Positions 34,454 to 44,989 of a DNA stretch of 64,000 nt are shown in pieces (within the stretch, counting starts at the first letter, position 1; each line of letters starts with the position of its first letter). Below the pieces are notes generated by a model, which saw only the letters and a program-made list of their open reading frames with translations, was not told the DNA's origin and made no database searches. Origin of the DNA: Mytilus galloprovincialis (taxonomy: Eukaryota > Mollusca > Bivalvia > Mytilida > Mytilidae). Where the stretch lies: NCBI RefSeq assembly GCF_965363235.1, contig NC_134851.1:55866833-55930832 (forward strand), read 5' to 3'. A program made the position numbers and the translations under genes.

Positions 34454-35430
34454 GGGAGGGTCTAAAACGCGGAAGTGGAAAACGCGGAAGTGAAAAATAG
34501 GTGTATTATAACTAATATCTCTGGAACCGGTTAAGCTAAATCGATAAATAAAACTGATTCTAAAAGCTATTATAATAGGCTATAAGATAAAATTAAAAAC
34601 ATATTTATTTAAATATGCTTTTTTACCGAAATGTTGACCGGAAGTCTTTCTTAGTGTGACTCTGGCAACACATTTTTGAACATTAAAACTTAAATTCACG
34701 AAAAAGCATATAACCCGGTCAAAGTCTGTAAATTGATTCTTGAAGACATTTAAATGACACATAATATGATATAAACAAAAAAATAAATATATTACTATAA
34801 AAGGGCAAAAAGTTGACCGGAAGTCACCCTTGTACATAAATATAGAAGTGAAATTTTCAACTTTGAATTAAAATTCACAAAAATATAAAAAGCCCGGTCA
34901 AATTCTGTAAATTGATTCTTAAAGACATTTAAATGACAAATAATATGATATAAAGACAAAAATAAATATATTACTATAAAAGGGCAAAAAGTTGACCGGA
35001 AGTCACCCTTGTATATAAATGATGAAGTAAAATTTTCAACTTTGAACTTAAATTCACAAAAAAATAAAAATCCCGGTCAAAATCAAAAACATGATTCTTA
35101 AAGACAATTCAATAACAATTAATATGATATAAAGAAAAATATATTTACATTACTATAAATGGTAAAAATGTTGACCGGAAGTCACCCTTGTATACAAATG
35201 ATGAAGTGAAATTTTCACTTTGATACTAAAATTCACAAAAAAATAAAAAGCCCGGTCAAAATCCTGAAAATGATTCAGAAAGAAAATTCATTGACAAATG
35301 GTATGATATAGAAATATATAATTTACATACCTCAAAATTCAAAATAGAAAAAAAATGTTGCCCGGAACCCTATCTTGTGTGTAAAAGAATAAGTAAAAAA
35401 TTCAACTTCAAACTAAAATTTACGTACAAA
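34454..35430 (+). repeat. Left TIR of the MULE, five 179-bp units
   Basis: After the terminal 180 bp (two copies of AACGCGGAAGTG at 34467-34493) come five tandem units. Four of them carry ACCGGAAGT (34637, 34816, 34995, 35174); the innermost is decayed (CCCGGAACC). Each unit also has a TTCACRAAAA..AAGCCCGGTCAA segment and ATTACTATAAAAGGGCAAAA. The 85-codon antisense frame at 34580-34837 is TIR sequence, not a gene. Confidence 0.85.
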
Positions 35431-35750
35431 ATACTTAAATGGAACTGAACTAATGCTAAAATTTATATAAAAAAAAAGTAGATATCAAATACCTAAATAA
35501 TATGTAATAAAATTAATGAGCAAAACATTAAAATAAAATAGCAAAGCCTAGACCGACAGTCTCTTTAATGCTTTTGAATCTAAATATTAAATTTTATAAA
35601 GATTTTTAAATCAACCTTATACACTATATCATATAAGGTAGTGATTATTAATTATTCTATTTTATTTATGTTTGATTGCATTATTAAAGTATGAATTATA
35701 TTAATTGATTAATAATTAGGTTTTTTTGCTCGCATCATAGTATTTAAGGA

Positions 35751-36731
35751 ATGTCGGCGTGTGGACTAATTATGTTGTCACAAGTGAGCACGTGTCACAT
35801 AAAATGGACTCCCGTAGTTTTAGAACATTTCAATAAACATATATCTCCGGCAATTCAAAATCACTCTGGTAAATGGTTAATTGAAAAATATCCCGGCATG
35901 TTTGATCCTTATTCTGCAATAACAAACAATCTTTCCGAAAGTATGAATGCCGTTTTAAAAAGAGAAAATGATTGGAAAGAGCTACCAGTAGATTTACTGG
36001 CTTTGGGTTTTTATTACATACAAAATTTTGAGAATTATGAAATTTTACGTGGACGTTCTGGTTTAGGAAATTATCATTTGAAAAAAGAGTTTAGTAGAGC
36101 ATTTATTTCACCATCAGATGCTATATTTCCAAAAAGAATTGTAAGCCCTGATGAAGTAATTGAATATTTAAAAAACGAAAAGCCACTTTTTCAGTCTAAT
36201 TCTTTCCAATCTGACACTGATCCTTTAGGCAATTTAAATTCACAGGAAATCATAAAACAAACAAACTCTGATGAGAACACTAGTACTAATCAGGTCAAAT
36301 TAGAAAATAATGAGGTAATAGTTAATCAACAACCTGTCATAGAATACCCGACTGTTAGCAGTCAACAAAGTTTGGCACGGTTTATTGTTGACAATCATTT
36401 AATTACTTTGGTTCCACAACAAGGTGCGTTTAATGTAAATGGCAGGAAAGGAAAATACTGTGTAACTCTTTTTCCAAAAGAAACATGTCAATGTGAATCC
36501 TCATCTACTTGTTTTCATATTTTGGCTGCAAAAATGAGTATAGGGTTACAGCCAACACAAACAGATAACGTCGTGAGTTTAAGGGCACTTTCAAAAAATA
36601 GCAAGAAAAAAATTGACAAAAAATCAGGAAGAAAACAACCAAGAGCAAATGATTATGGAATTGAATTCGAACCTGCGCCAGATTCACAATTAGAAATGAT
36701 CCTTCCCAATGTAAAAACAATGGGTCGATGA
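35751..36731 (+). CDS. MULE transposase, C-terminal part with SWIM zinc finger
   Basis: A 326-residue frame with an upstream in-frame stop. The segment ITNNLSESMNAVLKRENDW (57-75) matches the conserved stretch downstream of the DDE core in animal MULE transposases. CQC (246-248) followed by CFH (254-256) is a SWIM finger (C-x-C-x5-C-x-H), which in MULEs follows the catalytic domain. A Lys-rich tail follows (SKKKIDKKSGRKQPR, about 284-298). The DDE catalytic core and N-terminal zinc finger are absent, so it cannot catalyse transposition alone; it may only bind DNA, if expressed at all. The last codons (LEMILPNVKTMGR) overlap antisense to the DDE fragment, which marks the rearrangement point. 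Confidence 0.85.
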   Translation: MSACGLIMLSQVSTCHIKWTPVVLEHFNKHISPAIQNHSGKWLIEKYPGMFDPYSAITNNLSESMNAVLKRENDWKELPVDLLALGFYYIQNFENYEILRGRSGLGNYHLKKEFSRAFISPSDAIFPKRIVSPDEVIEYLKNEKPLFQSNSFQSDTDPLGNLNSQEIIKQTNSDENTSTNQVKLENNEVIVNQQPVIEYPTVSSQQSLARFIVDNHLITLVPQQGAFNVNGRKGKYCVTLFPKETCQCESSSTCFHILAAKMSIGLQPTQTDNVVSLRALSKNSKKKIDKKSGRKQPRANDYGIEFEPAPDSQLEMILPNVKTMGR

Positions 36732-36843
36732 AAATTGGATGATCACCAGTTTCCTTGCGCACAACTTTATTGTTTTTGTAGACAAAGTTAGTTACAAATA
36801 CTGGCCCGAGGTTGAATGTTCTGTCGATGCCTAGAATTGGCAC
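36695..36843 (-). pseudogene. Inverted fragment of MULE transposase DDE region
   Basis: On the minus strand from about 36840 down: LGIDRTFNLGPVFVTNFVYK, then NNKVVRK and PLFLHWEG. This is the conserved first-Asp block of MULE catalytic domains (pattern LGVDRTFNLG...TxxVY...P...LHWDG). It lies head-to-head with the C-terminal frame and ends where that frame begins, so the transposase gene has been broken and part inverted. The rest of the catalytic core is not found in the element. Confidence 0.8.
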
Positions 36844-37724
36844 CTGATTTTATGAAATGTGCCATGTCAAGGAATTGTTCTTTTGTGTATTTTTTTTTTC
36901 AATTCAATCGTTATTCGTACATCATGATTTATAGTTTTTACTCATGTTTTAGTGAAGCTATTTGTATATACACGCATCTTTGTCGGAATTAAAATAAAAA
37001 CAAAAAAGTTATAAATATATATATTTATTTTGTCTTCATGTCTCTTACATAAACATTTTACCAAGCTGACCACACTCTTACTTATTAGTTGGCGCACATC
37101 AAAGATAAAACCTATGGCAAGTAACTTTGTCGGGAAATAAATGAAACAAAAGCAAAAATTGAAAATTATTTGTCCTTTTAATCATTTTAAATAAAAACAA
37201 CACATTTTATTATGATAATCAAGTATTAATCTTTTCGATACAATTGTTAATTACTTAAATTAAAGAATATGATTGTTTAATCAGTTGTTATATTATTTGG
37301 CACGTGTCAATCGGTTCATTGATTTTCGGTATATCAAAGAAAAATGGGCACGTGCCTAGAAAATGTTGAATATCTTTTTTATTTATGATTATTTTTCTAT
37401 AAAATTTGACATTTATGCATTAAATATCAATCTCTAACATAATATGTAAAAATAACATGTATAACAGTAGTCCTCCTAGTCCTTAGTGGCATTGTATAGT
37501 CTTAGTGCACTAAGGAGTCCTTAGCAGTGTTTAGACGTACCGGTCCCAAACCCGGGTGAAAAAGGAGGAGGGTTGTTAATGTCTAAATGGAACACATGAA
37601 ATTTCAGAAATGATATACTATTGAAATTTGATTAAATGAAATAAAAATAGCAAGTATTTTATATCTAGTTTTAGTCATTTTTTTTTTCCATAAAAGGGGG
37701 GTCAAGATTAAAACACAAGCTAGG

Positions 37725-38452
37725 CAACAGGTCAAGTTTTTGCAATTTTAGTTTGATATATTTTTATTGTTATTTATATCAAATCATTTGTTATTAAATT
37801 GTCTTTTCGAATCTTGTTCTCGATTTTGACCGGGCTTTTTATATTTTTGGGAATTTTAATTCAAAGTTGAAAATTTCACTTCAATATTTGTATACAAGGG
37901 TGACTTCCGGTCAACTTTTTGCCCTTTTATAGTAATATATTTATTTTTTTCTTTATATCATGTTATTTGTCATTTAAATGTCTTTAAGAATCAATTGACA
38001 GACTTTGACCGGGCATTTTATATTTTTGTGAATTTTAATTCAAAGTTGAAAATTTCACTTCAACATTTGTGTACAAGGGTGACTTCCGGTCAACTTTTTG
38101 CCCTTTTATAGTAATATATTTATTTTTTTGTTTATATCATATTATGTGTCATTTAAATGTCTTCAAGAATCAATTTACAGACTTTGACCGGGTTATATGC
38201 TTTTTCGTGAATTTAAGTTTTAATGTTCAAAAATGTGTTGCCAGAGTCACACTAAGAAAGACTTCCGGTCAACTTTTCGGTAAAAAAGCATATTTAAATA
38301 AATATGTTTTTAATTTTATCTTATAGCCTATTATAATAGCTTTTAGAATCAGTTCTATTTATCGATTTAGCTAAAGCGGTTCCAGAGATATTAGTTATAA
38401 TACACCTATTTTTCACTTCCGCGTTTTCCACTTCCGCGTTTTAGACCTTCCC
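37725..38452 (-). repeat. Right TIR of the MULE
   Basis: Inverted counterpart of the left arm with fewer units: ACTTCCGGT at 38261-38269, 38082-38090 and 37903-37911, and a decayed innermost unit near 37730. The 85-codon frame at 38069-38326 differs from its left-arm twin by one residue, which shows how little the arms have diverged. Confidence 0.85.
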
Positions 38453-38572
38453 GTTTCATTGACTTCCGGTAAAAAATCGTAAACAAATCTAAGACGGAAA
38501 ATTGTGACAAATCCACAACCATCTGTTAAAAACCTAAGTTTTCTTCTTGACAATTGCAACTCAAACGTTTTT
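38453..38572 (+). promoter_or_regulatory. EIF1: eIF1 proximal promoter and 5' UTR
   Basis: Between the MULE end and the eIF1 ATG are: the target duplication, a host ETS/GABP consensus ACTTCCGGT (38462-38470), and TTTTCTTCTT around 38539-38548. The last fits the polypyrimidine TCT initiator of translation-machinery (TOP) genes; a start at C38543 would give a 30-nt 5' UTR without ATG. Before the insertion, a second ACTTCCGGT (now at 34435-34443, left of the MULE) lay 18 bp from this one. No TATA box. Confidence 0.55.
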
Positions 38573-41500
38573 ATGACAAGTATCAGCACAACTTTTGGTC
38601 AGACCCTTGGTAAGAAATTCGCTCGTTTCTAATTTTATTTGTATATTACTATATATGTCAAGGCTCCTGAAGATGATGATCTGATCAGCTGTCAACTAAG
38701 TGCTTATATAATTTAACCTCATAAGAAAAGATTTGTTCACTTCTCCTTTTATCATTTAAACACGATTTTCATATATCTGTGGAAAAAGTAACTTTGTAGA
38801 ACAATATGAGCGATTGTTGACAGTCGAACGTTGCATCATTCTTGCTGCACATGTAAATAAATAAAATATTGTCTATTGACGTTTTGTTGCAGCCACGTCT
38901 TGGTAGCAGTGCACTGTGGCACTTAACAGATGTATATATCTATACAATATACCATACAAACGATGTATAAATTTATATAAGAAGTTGAATTCTACACAAT
39001 GATTTTGAGTGCATATGACTGTAAATACATGTATATATATGAATTAACCTACATGTACTGTACACAACAAATATACACAAGTTTAGTGTTTGCATAGATC
39101 ATTTTCCCTATTTTGGATATATAGGCTTCTTGAACATTTGACGTCGGATTTATTATATTGTGATGTCAAAATTTACGTCAACTTTTGATGTTCAGTTGTA
39201 AATGGCAGACGAATACATGTATACTATACAGAGGCGTAGCTTCCTAATTTATATTGTACGGCAGAAAATCATGATGGGTCGCGAAGCGACGCATCCCGCC
39301 TCATTTTTTTGTAATATCTTTTTTTTCTTTATTCCCGTTGAAAACCCTTGTTTTTTTTATATTTTATATATAAATTTTAGGTACAGCATGCCGTACCAAC
39401 GAACATTATTGGTACGGCGAGTGCCGTACCGGCTGCTACGCCCCTGCTATACAGTGTTTTCTACATGTTGTCAATTATAAATGTTCCATATCTATAAGAG
39501 CTATCGTATGAGTATCTGCTCATTTCAAAGCCTAACTGAGTCTACATGAGTGATGCCATACATGTATATAGTACTTACTACTAGCTATAGGAACACTAAC
39601 TTTGCTGGGATGTCCGGCTGCTGCAAGAAACAGGAAGGAACAATACAAGATTTACATGGCTAATCTGTGGAGAAATATATAGTTTCAAATGGAAAAATAG
39701 CTAAAAATTTTGTTTCAGTTTTCTAACTTTTCTGTTATGATACTTATACATGTACACAATGTTTTATATTACAACAAAATACAAAGGCTGAATCCTGACC
39801 CTGGAACATATACATACAATACTCCATTAACATGAATAAAAATATGTGATCCTTTGTACTATTATTGTCAGATAAACATGATAAACATCAGTAATTTGAT
39901 CCATTATTTATTGTATAGACCCGTTCAAGGATGCTTCGGTTGATGAAGATGGGACAGCTGGTGTACAAGAAGGATTAATCCACATACGTATTCAGCAGAG
40001 AAATGGCAGAAAAACATTGACCACCGTCCAGGGAATATCTCCAGATTATGACCTCAAAAAGATTGTTAAAGCTTGTAAAAAGGTGATCTGTTGCACTAGT
40101 TTTCAAATATGAATGATGAAAAAATTATTAGTTACAGTGTGTGCACTAGTTTTCAAATATGAATGATGAAAAAATGATAAGTTACAGTTTGTAAGTGATC
40201 TAATAGGAGACATATGGGTCAGTTAATTCCATATTAGGTCACTTGCACACTAATGAAATTATATATAATTTATATTCATTGTAATATATATACATATGAT
40301 GTATGTAAATTTGGAAGATGATATTTTAAAAGGAACATAACTTTACTACTAACATAAAACATGTCTACTGACCTATTGCAATGTGCAATGTTTTTTATCT
40401 GACTTTTGCTAGGAGTTGAAGAATTCGTACAATACTATAGAAAATAAAGAACATGGGGTATATACCCATGCATCCATTGATACAAAATCAGTGCATGCAC
40501 AGCAAAAAAACACTCAACAAGCAAAGAAACAGTGCTGTCATTGCTGTTCTTCATGTCAAAGTCACTGTCATTTTCAACATGAACTGATGTTGCTTTTACA
40601 TGTATGAACTTAACCCTTTCCTCCATAGTGACGCCTTTTGACGCCACCCCCTTTACTCCATATTGACGCCTGTGTAGTAAGTACCTCAGTTGAAATACTT
40701 TGACTACAAAGTGTCTGCTTCAGACTTAATAAAATTTGTATCCAATAAAAAAAGGATATTCATAATATCTGACTTGAATTTATTTGATGAAATATTTGTT
40801 TTTCGCAATTTGTTTATACTTTAAAGCATATTTTTAGCATTTTATTGAAAAATCCTATGCAAATCAAGTATGCAAAAAAAAAATGTCAATGGAGGAAAGG
40901 GTTAAGTAGATTTAGTACAATGTATGGTTGTCCATAGAAAATTTCCACACAAGATCAATCAACATTTGAATACATTTTACTGCACAGCCCTCAATACATT
41001 TTAATATACAAAACCTATACCGTATATATAAAAATGATGTGTAATGATTGCCAATGATAAACTCTTCACAAGACACCAAATGACGCAGATTTAACAATTA
41101 TAGGTTACTCTATGAGTGTATATGGCCTTCAACAATAAGCAAAGCCCATAGTTTAGCATGTACATTGTATAGTCATTATAGTATTGAAGTATTTTTGCTG
41201 AATATTTTCTTTTTAATTATAATGACATCAAATTTCAGAAATTGTGACGCAAATTTTTTCTTTAAAAGAATTAGATTGTCCTCTAAAAGTATAATACATG
41301 TACTTATGATACTTTGGAAAGAAACTCACTTACCGGTAACTATTGCAATTATGTATGAAGTTAGCAATTTGAAGTTTATGTGTATTTTAGGAATTTGCGT
41401 GCAATGGAACAGTGGTTGAACATCCAGAATACGGAGAAGTTATCCAGTTACAGGGAGACCAGAGAACGCATATAAGGGACTTTCTTAAAATCATAGGCAT

Positions 41501-42536
41501 TGCAAGAGAAGACCAACTCAAGGTAAACATTTGTTTTAACTTGATATACACTGTATTGTGTGGATTCATTACTTTTCATTGATAACAGTTTTTGTGGATA
41601 TAGGATAACTTGTATTACTGAGGCTATATTTGATTGTGGCATGTTGTCAAATTTTGTAGAAAATGTATACACTTCACCCTTATCCACACAATCTAAGAAA
41701 ATTGATGATGAATCCGCAGAAGCTTGTTTAAGCAACTTGAAACTTATCAGAATATGAACATGTGATAGGATTGCTGATGGGACAACTATCCACCAGAGAT
41801 TAAATGACAGAAAGTGCCTGATCCAAAAATTTTCGTAAGCCTACTGACTGCCAAAGAGGAGTCCTCTCCAGTCACGCTTCAGTGATTCCCTATATAATCA
41901 ACCAATATGTTCCTCTCTGAAAGATAAACAACTCTGATAAAATATAAAAAAGTAGATGTGGTATGATTGCCAATGAGACAACTATCAACAAAAGACCAAA
42001 ATGACACAGACATTAACAACTAAAGGTCATCGTACGGCCTTCAACAATGAAAAAGAATGGTCAATATGAAAATAAGGAGATGATGTGGTATGATTGCCAG
42101 TGAAACAACTATCGACAAAAGATCAAATGAAGTAAAGTCTGTCCCATTATTTATTAGATTTTTGTATCATCATAATAATTATTCTTCTGTGATTTATGTA
42201 CACAATGAGTCACTTCCTGTACAGAAATTTTTACTTTTATTTCTGTGAGTAAAATGGTCCATGTAAAACAAAGTTCTTGTGGTAAAAAATACATTTCAAG
42301 TTTCTTGACAGCATTTTAAAGGTGATAAAAATTTATCAAGAAAAAGACATCACTGATCAGCTATATATAGAACTTCTAGAAGTCAACAAACCATTGTACA
42401 TTTTTTTCTTTTTCAAAAGTTCTGAGCTCAGAACATGTAAAAGAATAAAATAAAAAACAATCTGAACTCATCATTTACATGTATGTACAATTATAAATAT
42501 GTAACATTTTTCTAATTTTAGGTGCACGGTTTCTGA
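38573..42536 (+). CDS. EIF1: Translation initiation factor eIF1 (SUI1), complete, 4 coding exons
   Basis: eIF1 binds the 40S P-site region, enforces start-codon fidelity and promotes scanning. Exons 38573-38609, 39919-40082, 41391-41522 and 42522-42536 have GT/AG joints and consistent phases, giving 345 coding nt and 115 residues (human 113). The N terminus MTSISTTFGQTLDPFKDAS is divergent before DPF. The core HIRIQQRNGRKTLTTVQGI matches human eIF1 exactly. It continues with ACKKEFACNGTVVEHPEYGE, VIQLQGDQR and ends in DQLKVHGF as in vertebrates. The last exon codes only VHGF and the stop. The start codon context is very poor (T at -3, A at +4), as in other eIF1 genes, where it supports negative autoregulation. 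A MULE abuts the promoter; MITEs sit in introns 1 and 2. Confidence 0.98.
39229..39446. mobile_element. hAT-like MITE in eIF1 intron 1
   Basis: Ends CAGAGGCGTAGC and GCTACGCCCCTG form inverted repeats. CTATA precedes the left end and follows the right one; CTATACAG is shared if the CAG is counted with the flank. CAGNGGCGTAGC ends resemble hAT MITEs. Inside is a second palindrome (GTACGGC / GCCGTAC). The frame through it is not a gene. Confidence 0.6.
40090..40192. repeat. 48-bp tandem duplication in eIF1 intron 2
   Basis: TGCACTAGTTTTCAAATATG begins at 40094 and again at 40142, each followed by AATGATGAAAAAA and AGTTACAGT. Confidence 0.85.
40610..40905. mobile_element. piggyBac-type MITE in eIF1 intron 2
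   Basis: TTAA (40610-40613) then CCCTTTCCTCCATAGTGACG; the right end is TGTCAATGGAGGAAAGGG then TTAA (40902-40905). TTAA duplication and CCC-starting ends are the piggyBac pattern. The 288-bp interior is non-coding and has a second GACGCC motif pair. Confidence 0.75.
41031..41153 (+). repeat. Repeat family B in eIF1 intron 2
   Basis: GATGTGTAATGATTGCCAAT, then ACACCAAATGACGCAG and TATGGCCTTCAACAAT, in family order. Confidence 0.65.
41755..42135 (+). repeat. Cluster of family B and D fragments in eIF1 intron 3
   Basis: A short B head (41763-41815), a D copy (CTGACTGCCAAAGAGGAGTC, CAGTGATTCCCTATATAATC; 41818-41920), a B copy (GATGTGGTATGATTGCCAAT; 41950-42060) and another B head (42085-42130). 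All are in the same orientation. Confidence 0.75.
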
Positions 42537-42714
42537 AATGAAGAAGATCATCATGGATTTTGTCACATGCTATGTAAAACATACAATTTCAAAGAGGTTT
42601 TTAGCTGTATCATGTCAGCCATTTTGATGTCATGTGATTTCTTTGACATGTATTTATTTGTACAGAAAACATTTTTAAATCTCTCTCATACTATGCCTGT
42701 CTTTTTAGGAATGT

Positions 42715-42720
42715 AATAAA
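42715..42720 (+). terminator. EIF1: eIF1 poly(A) signal candidate
   Basis: AATAAA 179 nt after the eIF1 stop codon, followed by a T/G-rich stretch. This is a normal-length 3' UTR for the gene. Confidence 0.6.
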
Positions 42721-42739
42721 TCATTTTGTTTCATATGAC

Positions 42740-44414
42740 AGAATGTTTGTAATCATATATGTAGTAGATTATTTATTTGTTGATTATTATACATTCACTT
42801 TAGGAGGGTAAACACCTTGTCATGTCATGTTTTTGGCTGAAGTCTTAACAGAAGTTCCCCATAGAATTTGTTATAAACAATACCATTATATCTGATCCCA
42901 TTGGAACTAAAATCATATAACCTTAACCCAGAAGGAACAAATACTGGGATATTTGGACCAGTGGAAAGGATATGAAGGAATTTTTGATTCCACTTGAAAC
43001 TTATAATATAAAGGAACTTTCTTTGGAGTAAATTTGTTTATCTATATCTGTCATGAAATAGAAATTGATACATAATATCAGTTCTAATTAAAAGAACTTT
43101 TCTGTTAAATTGTTTCCATGGAACAAATATTACATTTTGTTCCTTACAGAAAAAAACAAATAGAATTTTCGTTCAAACAGAAACCAAGGTGATCAGAGGA
43201 TCCCATATAAGTTGACATATCTGTCAGTCTTTGTGTCAAATTTCCCATTCTTGATCCAAAACTTGACAGTGATGTCATGAACAAAAATTGAAGATGGAAA
43301 CAAGGAATGTATTAAAGAGACAACATGACCAGAGCAGAAGGCCACCAATTGGTCTTTAATTCAGAGAGCATATACTACAGCAGCACCCAAAGGCAGACTT
43401 CAGGAGGCTTTAAAATTAGACATCACACTAAACTGCAAAACCCTTCAGTGATTCCCTATATAATCAATTTTTATCAGATAAGGGGAGGCCACCCCCTAAA
43501 TCTGCCTCTGGTGATGTCATGTCTTTCTGTAGACTGTTAATATGGTGATTTGCTCAAAAGTATAATAATGAAAGGTTTAATATAGTTTTCAAGCTATATG
43601 TGAAAAATGACGCATTTTGTACATGTATGGATTAAACAGAAAAAGCATCATAAGATTAAGAGAACTAAAAAGAATTTGAATAAAATATGAGCCACAAAAA
43701 AAACACATTCAAGATTTCATAAAGAAAAAATAGAGTCACTAAGTTTTTACTTGGATTATTTTATTACATTGCTTTTTTTATTTACCTCCTTTATTACAAA
43801 AAAATAGCCTTTTACAAGAATGTTCTACTTTTGTAACAAAAATGATGAGTTGAAAATACACTGATGGATAAAAACAAACTATAGTTCACAAAACACATCA
43901 TAGAAAATTAAAACTGAGCAACACAAACCCCACCAAAAACCTGGAAGTTATCTTTGGTGCTCCAGAATTGTAAGCAGATCCTGCACCACATGTGGCACCA
44001 GTCTTGTTGCTCATGTAAGGACACAACATGTAAGTCTAATTGGTAGGTCTCATTCTTGAAAAGGGGATGAGATGTAGTGTTGACAACTTGACATTAGGAA
44101 TATATCTGATATTCCATAAACATCTTGGATGTTGTCCCTAAAATTTACTATTGAATGATTTCAAATTCACCACTTTAAATATGCTTTCATGTGAGTCGCA
44201 GCCATCTATTAAGGAAATAAAAGCCCTTGAATAATGTACCATAAGATATATAATCTCTTTGTCACTATGCAGTTGCTGCTGGAGTTGTTACTAAAAAATG
44301 GAAAGTTCACAATTGGGAATAAGAAGCTGAAATCTATTTTTTTTATTTTTTTTTTTAACTTAACCTCACTGTCAATTTTTAGTCAAGATAAAAGGCACAT
44401 TGAACATTTGACTA
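42740..44414. other. Intergenic AT-rich DNA
   Basis: A partial D-family copy lies at 43445-43512 (TTCAGTGATTCCCTATATAA, CCACCCCCTAAATCTGCCTC). Otherwise no gene, RNA or clear repeat is recognised. Confidence 0.4.
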
Positions 44415-44945
44415 AAGGTTTTTTAAGCCCCCGCTTTAGCGGAGGGGACATTAAGTTTTACCCTTGTCCGTCTACGTTTGTACGTCCCAAAGTTGGTTTC
44501 TGTTCTCTAACTTAAGTTTGCCTCAACCAAAAATTTATTCACAATGCTTATTACCACTTAATACAGATGTGGTTTAGATTGTAGTCACTTGTGCCGTTCT
44601 AGAGTTGTGCCACTTTACAAATGGATAAAATGCTTAATTTTTTGTTTCAGTTCTTTAGTTTGTCTTAAACCAAATGTTATAAAATTTATACACAATGCTT
44701 ATTACCACTTATTACAGATAAGGTTTGGATTTAAGTGGCGTCACTTTTACCGTTCTAGAGGTATGCCCCCTTACAAATGGATAAAATGCTATTTTTTTTC
44801 GTCGTGGGTCTCTAACTTTAGTTTGCCTCAACTAAATGTTATGAAACTTGCACACAATGCTTATTACTACAATAAACAGATCTAGTTTGAATGTTGGTGC
44901 CATCACTTATTCTTTTCTAGAGTTATGCCCTTTACAAATGGAAAA
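44415..44945 (+). repeat. Interspersed repeat with three ~150-bp units
   Basis: Starts CCCCCGCTTTAGCGGAGGGG, a perfect small palindrome. Three units follow from about 44500, 44650 and 44808, each with TTTGCCTCAAC or similar, CACAATGCTTATTACYAC, GTTCTAGAG and TTACAAATGGATAAAATGCT. Confidence 0.75.
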
Positions 44946-44989
44946 ATTGCTGAACGATTTCAATAATATCATCCAACAAAAACAAAAAA

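Larger units (their letters stand above)
34454..38452. mobile_element. Mutator-like element (MULE), 3999 bp, long tandem-structured TIRs
   Basis: Ends GGGAGGGTCTAAAACGCGG (left) and CCGCGTTTTAGACCTTCCC (right) are flanked by a perfect 9-bp duplication GTTTCATTG (34445-34453, 38453-38461), as in MULEs (9-11 bp). The arms stay over 95% identical for at least 380 bp, which indicates a recent insertion. Each arm consists of about 179-bp units: TTGACCGGAAGTC at 34634, 34813, 34992 and 35171 with a decayed fifth at 35358; on the right at 38261, 38082 and 37903 plus a decayed inner one. The interior holds a C-terminal transposase frame on + and a DDE-region fragment on -. It cannot make a whole transposase and would need help from another copy. 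Confidence 0.9.

Noticed and set aside
34580-34837. 85-codon frame found twice, at both MULE arms
   Set aside because: It is TIR sequence, conserved only because the arms are young.
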